DNA from: Colias croceus
Taxonomy: Eukaryota > Arthropoda > Insecta > Lepidoptera > Pieridae
Reading direction: 5' to 3'
NCBI RefSeq assembly: GCF_905220415.1
Contig: NC_059537.1
Coordinates: 1,240,001 to 1,304,000, forward strand
Length of the DNA: 64,000 nucleotides
Positions 1 through 12,200 of this stretch are shown here, piece after piece (the first letter of the stretch is position 1; every line of letters begins with the position of its first letter). Under the pieces are notes generated by a model. It saw nothing but the letters and a program-made list of their open reading frames with translations. It was not told where the DNA came from and did no database searches. The translations under genes were made by a program, and so were the position numbers.

Positions 1-79
1 CAAAAATCTACCCTCACCTCGAAAAATTCAACTACCTTTACTTTTTTTTCATTTTTTGGGGATTTAAGACAAAATTTAC

Positions 80-232
80 CTTAAAATAAATAACAATAGC
101 GGCCACAAACACGCCGAAGCTCTGCAGAAAGTCTCCGAGCACGTGTATGAAGGCCGCTCGAACGTTGATATTCTCTCCGCGCTCGTGCGTGTGGCTCGAC
201 GAACTCTCCGCGTCCGAGTCCGGTCGCTCTTT
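80..232 (-). CDS. ZnT-like gene, exon 7 (TM5, H341/D345)
   Basis: Acceptor ATTCCAG, donor AAG|GTAAAT, 153 bp, 51 whole codons. It ends the His-rich loop and encodes TM5 with HVLGD (H341, D345), the second half of the membrane zinc site. Positions 1-79 are intron; the remaining exons are outside the window. Confidence 0.95.
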
Positions 233-3200
233 CTGGAATTGGATTTATTAAACACTAGCTTACCGCCCGCGGCTTCGCCCGCTTTGTCTAAAACCTAATA
301 AATTATATACTAAAACCTTCCTCTTGAATCACTCTATCTATTAAAAAAACCGCATCAAAATCCGTTGCGTAGTTTTAAAGGTTTAAGCATACAAAGGGAC
401 ATAGGGACAGAGAAAGCGATTTTGTTTTATATTATGTAGTGATGTTTTACTTTTCTTACTATCTTTCAGCGCTTCGCCCGCTTTGTGCAAAATCCGTTAC
501 GTAGTTTTAAAGATCTAAGCATAAGTACATAGGTAATAGGTATGGACTGACAGCGACAGCTACTTTCTTTTATACTTTAAAGTGATAATAATAAATATAT
601 TTATTTATTAGCCAATAGCCAATATTTAAAGAAGCGTAGGAGGTACATGTATATTTGCTATTGCTAATTGATTAACTGTGCCGGTTTCACCCGGAGACAA
701 ACCCCGTGCAAAAGCAAGTATTTCTATAGGTTATGTATTATTTTGATGCATAAGCTATACCAGTGCAAAGTATCTTGAAAATCATTGGCATGGTTTTCGT
801 TTGAAGAGGCACAAACATACATGCTCACAAACTTTCACTGTCATAATATCTATATCTATACATATAATAAATCTGTAGAAGGGTCAATTCTGTACATTGA
901 AAATATTGAAAAAATAACTAGCAGGGGGTGTTACTGGATCGATACCAAACCCAAATATGTGATTAAAAAAATTTTTGTCTGTCTGTCTGTCTGTCTGTAT
1001 GTGAAAACTAAAAAAAATAATAATAATAATATTAAAATAATAATATTTTACATCACGTGAAAACTAGCGGTTCGATTTCGATGAAACTTGGTATAATTAT
1101 ACCTTATTATCCTGGGCGTAAAATAGGATACTTTTTATCCTGAAAAAATACGTAGAAAAAAAAATTAATCTCAATTTTTCAGTTATCCATAGACGTTGTT
1201 CTGTAGTAGGTACCGCGAACACACGTTGCGTATTATTATAGGCCTAGCCGTATTTGGGTCCAATAGATATTTATAAGATGTCATTGTCCGAGTTACTCAA
1301 AATGGAGAAATAAACCATCCACGCAAAGACCGACATCCGCGCGGACGGAGTCGCGGGCGGAAGCTAGTTATCTAATATAAGAAGTGAGATATTACCTTAT
1401 TATTGAGTACCGGATTGCTTCCACCGTGAGAGTGTCCATGCCCGCCGCCGTGACTGTGCCCGTGCTGATGGAGTGTGAGTCCCATACTGTAAATAAACAT
1501 TTTTTTTTATATTTATTCCTTTTTTAAATTAGATACATAATGGTAGACAATAATCTAATAACATATTTTCTGAATTATTGCAATATCCTTTCCGGTCATT
1601 TTAGACAATAATTATTATTATTATTGTTCAATTAGCTGCCTATTAGGAATGATTGTTTAATACTAAATCGTACGGTATTGTCGATTTGAAACAGAGTTAC
1701 GCATAAGAGGGAGAGAAATCGAAAATTATGCAAGCTAATATGCACTTTATACCTTAGGAACAAGAGCCGCTATTACTATGCACAATTTATTGCCGCAGGC
1801 ACTGAGCTCTTATGCGAACTCAATTGCACTTTATAGCCTCGAAGCTATAAGCGCGAAGCTCGTATATATACGTAGTCACTATTTTGATGAATGTTTTTCC
1901 CCTTTTTCTAAGACACTTATCCCCTATTTCCCAAGACACTTTTTCCCCACATTTCTCCCATTTCCCCACTCACACGAGGTTAACAGCGACCCCCACGGCA
2001 GAGGTGATCAACATAACAGTCGCGTCGATCTCGAACTGCTCGTATATGACTCGTTGCACGGCCATGTACACCAGCACACCGGTCACCACCCATATGAGCA
2101 GGACTGATGTTAGTGCTCCTATGACTTCGGCACGGTACCAGCCGAATGGCATCCTGGGAAATATTACGAAAAATCACAACAAAATTACAAAAAATCAGAA
2201 AAAATCTAGGATAGGGTAAAATTTGTCAAAATGGTGTGTAATGAAAAAAATATAAGTTGCACACTGGAATTGGATACTTAAATATGAATTATTTTAACAG
2301 AAAATATCTCGTCTTTTCAAGAAAAGGAATACGACATAATCATAAGAAGGGAAACGTCAGTGTGATGCGTATAACAAAAATTGATAATGAGAATCAGAAA
2401 GTTCTCATTTTTTGGGTATGTGAACCCCTGTATGAATCTTCGAAAAAAGCAACATAATACACAGGATTATTATATACAACTTTAATACATACCTCCTGGT
2501 AGCCGGCCTGCTAGCCACCCATAAAGAAAACAGCGATATCATGAAACTTGCGAAGTCGGTCAGCAAGTGCGCCGCGTCTGTAGCTATGGCCAAACTGTTT
2601 GATAGATAACCACCTGCAGACATACATGTTATACGTATATTTTTTAAAGTTTCCAAAAGGCATATTTATAATTAATATGAAGATTTCCGAATTTGGAATT
2701 AACATATCTATAGGTATTTTTTTTAAACAACTTGTAGGTATGTACAGCGATTTAGCTTGTAAAGTTTACAACATAAGTTTTGATAACGTAATATGATCAT
2801 TTAGTAGTTAATTTTATATAGAAATTTCTGTAAATAATGTCAAACAAAATACTGTTATTTATTTATGGCCAGGCTAGTAGTATTTTCCCCAGTAGATATT
2901 AATTAAGTAACAATGAATCTTAGAGCAATATAAACTAGATTTATCGTTGTTTTATTTATCGTTGAGAAAAAAATGTTGTGTGGTTTTATGAAACCACGGT
3001 AAAAGTGAAACTTTTTTTCACACTATAGATATTTAACTAAAAATTATCGTATTTGTACGATAATTATCGTACGTATCGTGCGTCACGCGACATGCGCTAC
3101 ACAGACAAAAAAGTTTGAGACGATGTAATAAAAGTTTCACTTTAAAAAACAATATACAAAGCTACATTATCAAGTACAGAAACATCATAACTCACCGACA

Positions 3201-6200
3201 ATTTCACCAATCATAAACACGACGCACAGTATACTGGCTATAATAAGTTTTCTTCTGGCCCGTTTGTCTATTTCTTCATTGCGCGATCTGTGACAATGCC
3301 CTGAAAATATTTTTTTTTTATAGATAGATGAAAAATGCGGTGGAAATAATGCGATGCATTATCACGCTCAAAGTGTCCGAAGCAAAACTCTGTCCATGCG
3401 TGTATTAGGCAGAGTTTTCTATACAATACAATAGACTTTGAACACTATTGCCTCGAAAAAAGATACTAATTTCAATGAACGTTTTATACAGCACCGCTGG
3501 GACAATAGTTGATGACGTTTTCAATAGGAGATTGTGAGTCTTGTTATAGTACATTTGTAATGACACACAGAAAATGTCTTAACAATTAATTATATCATCA
3601 TCACTCACGTTCCACTTCGCTAATACTGCCGTTGCCTGTCTCATCACCGTCCGGGTTCGTCTCGATCACCGCACAGCATCCCGTGGAGGGGTTGCCGTGT
3701 ACGCAGAATATGACACGCCTGCCTCGCGCCGGGCTCTCCGTGCCGTACGACGCTTTGCCATCTTTGTAGCTGGAAATAATTTTTATATAAATTCATCATC
3801 ATCATCATCGGCCCATATCATGTATATGTTCAATAATATGTTCCCATTGCTGAGACACAGGCCTCTTATGATATTATTTGGTGATAATATATTTTAACGT
3901 TTTAAAAGAGCGTCAGAAAGAAGTCTTGTATTCTAGGTAAGAATTGATAAACGAGTTTAATGGATACATAGGTATTCATAGCTCAATTAAAATAACAAAA
4001 AAATATTGGCAGATTTTTAGAATGTAACTTCGAACTACGTAAATAATAGGTTTTTGATAAAGCTATGTTAAATGATAAAAGAAAGATAAGTAAGACTTTG
4101 CACGATATTAATACAAACCAAACAAATCTAATTGAATAATTATTACACTTTTATGCATCATTGCGTCCATCGATGAAAAGCGTCAGTAGTTTTCTAGTTT
4201 ATCACTGACAAACAGACGAACATTGACCACATTTCATATTGTATAAGTATTGTGTAGTGATTGTAGGTCTATAAGTGCATTCGCTAATTACTAGATCAAG
4301 GAGGAACCTGCCCACTTGAAGGTTTCGCTCTGAATTTCAACAACCTTGACGACGAGGTCATGCAAAAAGTTTTGCATACCTACTTTAACCACAGACTAAT
4401 AATAATATACTACGTATACAACTTTAACATTACATATAAACTAATTAAATGGAAAATTTCGTTCCACTTACGTCAATAATATATTATAGATATTTTTTTT
4501 TTCTATTAGATAGGTATATATAAAAAAAACATTTTTTTGACAACTTGATTTAATCCTTAACAACTGAACCTCTCTTTAGACAAAATAAATAGTTAAAAAA
4601 ACTATTTAGGTATATAGATATAACTTACAGCTGATAATCGCAACGACTTGATACTTAGTTACATCGATGGATTACGGATCTACTATCAAAATCAGTACGT
4701 CCACGTATAAGTTTCGATTATTATAACAGACTACATACAAAACGTGTCGCTTATCAATGATTAAAAAATATTACGGCATTTAAGATTTATAGGTTATCTG
4801 TGCCGCAGTTTATTGACCTGTTATCGACCTTGTGAAATTAGGGAGTGTATTGGTGTCCGGAAATCATTTCTTAAAAATATTCCTAGAGGTAATATTTACC
4901 AATTTTATTTTTCGTTGAATTATTCTTCTCTCTTTTCCCTGTGAGCTTAATGTACCAAAAAAAAAGACGGGTTGCACTCCGGGAGTGCCGGCAGAAGTGA
5001 AAACTTGATTATTAACGTTCAGCATGTTTGATATTTTGGAATGGTATCCGTCTTACGCATGGAATATAAGGGCTAAAAAAAAAACATCCGTCTTTCGCTT
5101 TTTCGATCAGGCGTACGTGTCCTGACGCGAGTTTAAGATTTTATACCTAACGCCGCTAAAGAAGTTTTCACTTCAAAATTTTACTTATAATAAAACTGAG
5201 ACTAAAACATTAATTAGTTCAACTACACTTAAACAAGAAGAGCTTTTGAATTCATCATGCTTTGTGTGCTTTAGGTAATATTTTATATAATTTATGATTT
5301 AACACCGGTTTAGAATGCAGTTTCTACACAGAAGATCAAATTAAGAACTCCATAGTTGCTCTATTGAAATATAATTCAGGATAAATTCAAAATAATTTCT
5401 CAGTTAAACTTTATTTTCCTTTTCTGAATTCGTATACCTAAGTAAAACGATAAAGATCACGACCCTGAAGATATTTCCTCCCAACAATACCACATTTATT
5501 TACTTTCCTTTGTAAGTGGCACGCAAATCTATTAACTTTGTATTTCCTGTTTCAATTTTGTGATTGAACAAATCAATAACACAATACTAACAATATCAAT
5601 ATTTTGTTGCCATACGCTTGTAGCACTCCAGGAGCCTTACGTAGGTAATATGTGGCTAATTAGCCAGAATTTACTTCAGTTGTATCTATTGTTCAAGATA
5701 ATTTATAGTAATATTATAGTATACCTACCTAATAATATATGCAATAGTTAGTGTGAAATGTATCAATATGAATAAGTGACTTGATACTCATTAAAAAAAC
5801 CGGCCAAGTGCGAGTCGGACTCGCGCACCGAGGGTTCCGTACAAACCTGCAAGGTTTACAAAGTTCGTTCATTACGACACTCGCGGTCATTGCTGTAACT
5901 ATAATTATGTTTACAATCACAATTTTTTTGGTGGTATAACTACTTAAAATTTTAAGCTTTTCTGAATTTTTCTGTTACCTGTGCTGTAAGCTATTGCTTC
6001 TTACCAAATTTCGAGATTCTATGTCAACGGGAAGTGGTCTTTAGGTTTTAATTCCCTTGCGGGCAGGTTGTACTTTTGCGTTTTGCGTTTTTGCTTTGAC
6101 TTAGACTTTTTTTTTTCAAGGGTTAAAGGCAATTAGACCTAAGTATTTGATATTACTTTAAACTTGATAGCTCTACGCGTTCATGAGGAAAAAAGTAATA

Positions 6201-9200
6201 AGTTTATATTTATTAAAAAAAGACGTGTGGCACTCGGGGACTGCCGCGGTAAAGCTATTGCATGCTATGCCTTTGTAGCGACACCTCGCTCTGAATCGCG
6301 CAAGCGAAATTTTTTCGGTACAGAGCTATATATACAACTTTCTGACATCATCCATTGGGGCCATACACAGGGGCCATATTGGGGCCATAACGGCCGGCCA
6401 GTCGAGTAGACTGGTCGAGAAACCTCCTTTTTCGATGGAGGAATTCCACCTTCCTTCCTCCACACTTTCAAGCCACACCTCCGCCCGTCGGAGTGGGGGA
6501 GCGTGAGGTTTTTCGTTACGGAATTTCTCGATTCGGTCCCCGCGCTCAAGGCCCGCGATAGAAGCTATGCAATAGCTTAATAAATATATATTTTGTAATG
6601 TAACTAAAAATTTATGGTTTTCGTAATTTTTCCTTTATCTATGCTATAAGACGTTGCTTCGTACCAAATTTCAAGATTCTGAGTTCACGGGAAGCACCCT
6701 GAAGGTTTTGATTCCCTTGCAAGTGTCGAAAATTTGCGGCATAAACGGCTGTATCTTTTGATTGCGTTGGCTTAGAAGTTTGATTTTTTTCACAGCTTCA
6801 AGGGACAGTAGACCTGAGTAATTGATATAAATTTCAGCATCATACCTCCACGCGTTCCTGACAGACGGACGGACGGACGGACGGACAGACGGACAACAAA
6901 GTGATCCTATAAGGGTTCCGTTTTTTCCTTTTGAGGTACGGAACCCTAAAAACGACGTGTGGCACTCGGGGACTGCCGCGGTAAAGCTATTGCATGCTAT
7001 GCCTTCAAGCCACACCTCCGCCCGTCAGAGTGGGGAGCGTGAGGTTTTTTCGTTACGGAATTTCTCGATTCGGTCCCCGCGCTCAAGGCCCGCGATAGAA
7101 GCTATGCAATAGCTTAAAATCAAGACATCTACTACGACCATCGCGACCGCGACAAAGAACTACCCAAGAACACGCCATAAACAATTGCATTCGAATACAC
7201 AAGTATGCACACAGAAGTGCACTCAATTTTTACATTGAGTGGATATTGAACATAGCATTAGATGATTCACCACGTGGGTATCACGCTCACGTGTCGTCTT
7301 GTGACCTTAACAGGCTAATAGCGTTTTGTACTATGATAACAATCAGTCTAAATGCCTTTCTTTCATTTTACATACAGTATACATATAAGGTTTTTAACAC
7401 GCTTATATTAGCTTCATTTGAATGTTTGTATGTAACCGTCTCCTTTAGACTCGATAGTCAAACTTATATGGTCACATTAAATTCAAACTTTGTACACTTA
7501 CTTTTCCAGGATCGGCAATACAATTATTTCATCTTATTAAAGCGTGTTTTTCTATATATTTTTTTTATTTACTTAAGTAGTAACTATGAATTTATTAATC
7601 TGTGGCAGTATAGGCTTCGCTACAATCAAGATGTATAAATTCGTAGTTAGTACATAGGTACGTAATTATTAATTAATAAACAATGGTACCTACGCAAACA
7701 AATGTTTAGAATGATAATGATACTATATTTAAGAGTGATTTTAAAATACTCACATGCGTATAATGTATAGATACCTACTTCACTATAATCGCATACTAGT
7801 TAAAAATGAGACCACGTGGGCCAATAGTTGAATGATAAGGAAGGTCGATAATTTAATACTCAATTCTTTAATGTGTAAACAAATTATTACTATGAAATTA
7901 TGAATATAAAGAACTAGCTTTCCGCCCGCGGCTTCGCCCGCGCAGCCAAAGAAAAACCCGCATAGTTCCCGCTCCCGTGGGATTTCCGATATTGCGTCAT
8001 TTTCCCGGGATAAAAAGTAGCCTATGTCCTTTCTTGGTTATCAAAATATCTCCATACCAAATTTCATGAAAATTGGTTCAGTAGTTTAGGCGTGATTGAG
8101 TAACAGACAGACAGACAGACAGAGTTACTTTCGCATTTATAATATTAGTATGGATATTAGTAAGTATGGATTTAAGATTTATGACAACACGAGACAAACA
8201 CAGATCGCAGAACAAATAAGGTATATGTATAGTGACTGAAAATAATTTATGATTGCTGAAATTGGAGGTATGTAGTGTGTACTGTGGTGTTTGTTATCTT
8301 GTTTTACGCGCCTATTATATGATTAAGATATGAAAAACTTTACTCATTTAAAACTGCAAATTTTCCACATACCTACACCATATGTTTGTTGAAAAGTATT
8401 TGAAACACGGAGTAAATAACTTCAACTCTCTAGTTACAAAGTACTTCATTCATTAGATACGTATTTGATTTCTAGACATCTAATTACACACTCTTATCTA
8501 CAAGGCGTTCTTTCATACTGTACATACATAAAATATAAAAAAAGACTCACAGTAACAACGGTTTCTGATCCTCGGTCATGTTGGTACAATAAAACAATGA
8601 TCACGCTATATCCATCACGACAAACTATCAAATCACCAGCAGTTCAGATCAATTTGACGCACATACTAATATGTTGTTATCACAAGTCGGGCGCTCCTTA
8701 ACTTTACATTAAATATAGATAACGCGATGCAAATACTGCTGGTTAGATAAGGGATCGAATGTGGGGGCCTGGTCAGACCAACGGCAGAAACTCGAAAAAT
8801 ATAGGTAACTATGGGAATTACTTAAAAATTTAATACCAAGTCACTAAAGTGCTTTTTAGAGTTTCTTGGAAATGGGGTAAGCAGTTGGTGGTTCCTATAA
8901 AGTGAGTTAACTATACATTTAGTCAATAACTTTATATCCTGCAACTGTGACCGATTGTGATCAGGGAAGAAAGAATCATTTGAGGAACAAACTAAAATTG
9001 ATATTTGAAACATTAACGTGCATCGATGAACGTGTAACAAACTACGTGATTATTATTCACAGTATAATTTTATGTTAATATGTACCATCATCTAATATTG
9101 AATTTTTATTTCATTAAATCTGCATTCTGCACTAATAATAAAGGTATAAACTACAGTTCGAAAACGTCGCGTTGGACACGCCCGCTTACATGAAAAGTAT

Positions 9201-12200
9201 CGATAAAATCATAAACAAATTTAAGTAAGTAGATAGGTACGTTATGGAAAATCATAAAATGGTAATCCTTTTGAAGTTTTAGTATAAATCTATAACCTTG
9301 AGCCCGTATATGTAGTGATTTGTGAACTGTTTCATATATTTAGTACCTATATTCAATAATCATTGTCTTTCTGAGAGCGTCACTGAAATATTTTAACCAT
9401 TTCGTATTCTTTCAATACATTAAACCTATGTACGTCTTATCTACATTTAACGGATACACAAAGTGGTATTAATAAAAAACTTGTTTCTATTCCTACTTTT
9501 TTTAAGATGTCTAATTTTATGGATATTCTGAAAAGTTCCAGAATTTATTTAATTCCCACGACGCCATCTAGTGTAACTGAAGAAAACTAAACATAATATT
9601 TTTAAACTAAAAACGGTGACCGCCTCGTGATCGATTTTTTTCTATTCTTTATAAATTTATAACGTTTTATTTGTAAACAAACAAACTCAATGAATGTATC
9701 AAACTATCAACTGATAACCTTGTGTTTTGGTGTCGGATAAAATATTGCAAACGATGCTTAGTTCGAATGCCACAAAAAGTGTAATTTTTCATGGTGGTAC
9801 CTATGATGTTCTTATTTAGCTATTAGTCGTTATTGTTTTCGTGACTGCCGAGGTACCTAACCTTAGCCACAGAATACATAGTAGTAGCTAAACGGTACTT
9901 ATATTATTAAAAGCTGAAAAAGATTATTCCGTTATTCAAAACGCTATACTATCTAAACTACATAGAAGAAAGATTATTTATTTCGTTTTTATTCAAAACT
10001 GTTCTATCGATAAAAAAATCCAATGAACGCAATCTTTACCAAAAGTCGATAACAATGTAACAAAGTGCTGTAACAGTAACATGATGCAATCAGCCCCCCT
10101 AGACAAGTGGCTTTCTGTTAGCGTAGCGTATGAGATTATGTATGAAATGAAGTATGAGATTGACGTAAGCTGTAGATAATATACGTACGTAGGTATCTAC
10201 AGCTTACGTCAATCTCATACATTCGTAGTCTATTCTATTGAACGCTACGCTAACAGAAAGCCACTTGGCTAGGGGGGCAGACCCGATCTTGATTCAATAT
10301 TTACCTTTGTATAATTTCGCAGCATATGCCTTGCACTAAACGGAAGTTTGTTTTGATTAGCTACTAGGTAAGTACCTAATACCTGTGTATTTGTATTTAT
10401 TAGAACTTATGTTAGTACCACACCAAAAAAATATTCACAAGCATAGGTACAGACAGGGTACAGCAAAGTGATAGGTGACGTATATAATTATTATCCCACA
10501 ATGGTCCCGAAGCTATCTCTTTCAGGCAACTGGTAGTGCTTAGGCTAGCTCGGTATTCACGGAAACATTAATGGTAAATATGGTATTTGTTTTTTATTTT
10601 TTGTACTAATTTAAAAACAACTAAATCTTCGTTCGAGCTGTAGGAGATAATATGACAACCATATCATATACAAATAATTTTTTCCGGAATTTGCTTTTGA
10701 CAAAATAAAAATAATTTCCTTTAGAATGAAGGTACACACGACAAAAAATAATGTCACATAATATATTAGGTAAGTATAAAATATATAAACGCGTTATGGG
10801 AAATATCGGAGTAACATATCACAGTCGCTTACCCAAAGTAAATACCGATATCTATGTAAGGCAGTTGTTAATGATAGCCGTGTTTGCGCATCGCACTTCC
10901 TTGAGAGGTTTGTTTATTATATAGACGACGTTACTTGTGTATAATTAACAAGTTTTGTTATATTTTATATAGGGAATATCTCTATTAGAACTTGTACATA
11001 AATATATTAGAGGAAAAATGAAAACGCGCAGGCTAAACCTTCTAGATATAATTATCATATTGAAGAAAAGCGAATATTGGATCATTATCACAACTACGGA
11101 GCTCAAACAAATATTTTTTTATATATTTTTTGTTCCCAATTTATTTGCAATTCGAATATACCAAGGTACGATAAAATTGAAGTTATTTTTTTCTCGATGA
11201 CCAGATTAAGCTGACTTACGCACTCCGTCATTACTGTAAATGTTATTCGTAAAAAATACTATAGACATTATACCTATTCAACCGTGATATTTAAACACAA
11301 ATAAATATACTCAACTATACTATAATAATGTAGTCCGTCCTTTTTGATAAGGTGACAGCTATCAGCACAACGGTCTCACGTAGCGACCTTTAACGTGGTA
11401 CGGGTCGCGAGTCGCGACGGTAATCATAGAATATTGAATAATGAGATACCGTCAAGGTATTAAATAAAATTGTATATAGCAAAACTAAATGTACGGAAGA
11501 AAAATAATTTACTAATATTATAGGTGTTCTACGCTAAGTAGGTACGTAGACATATTGACGTAATTATTATGTATGTTCCTATTTACTATTTAGTAATCTA
11601 TGGTCGTATTGAAGAACTAAGTAGTCTACGGTTTTTAACCGACTTCAAAAAAAGGAGGAGGTTATCAATTCGGCCGGTATATATATATATATATTTTTTT
11701 TATGTATGTACACCGATTACTCCGAGGTTTCTGAACCGATTTACGTGATTCTTTTTTTGTTCGATGCGGTATGGTGTCGAATTGGTCCCATAAAAATTTT
11801 ATTCGGATAGGCCCAGTAGTTTTTATTTTATGAGCATTTTTGTCTGTAGGTATTTGTAAATTTTGCAAGTGCAAGTTTGAAGTCGGTTGTTTTTAACGCA
11901 GTTATCACTTGTTCCAAATAAAGACGAAATTGCGAAGATAACTTAAATACACTGTAGTAATAGCGACGACGTGAAAAGCACGCAAGAAAAGACGCGGGAA
12001 AACTGTCTAGTATGAACGTAAATCAGAAATTTTTAACAGATACTATGCTGAGAATTAAGTAAATTAATAATCTTATAACATCATATTATTATGTAATGTT
12101 AAGTTATCTTATGAGAAAGTCGTAATTCAACAATAAACAGTATAAACATTTTGATTCAAAATTTGAGAAAAAGTTGAGAATTAAACCAACACAAAGTAAA

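Noticed and set aside
1778..2219. Plus-strand frames over ZnT exon 5
   Set aside because: Antisense shadows of a well-supported exon.
7246..7638. 130-codon plus-strand frame in ZnT intron 1
   Set aside because: No family resemblance, AT-driven composition, no supporting splice or start signals; likely chance.
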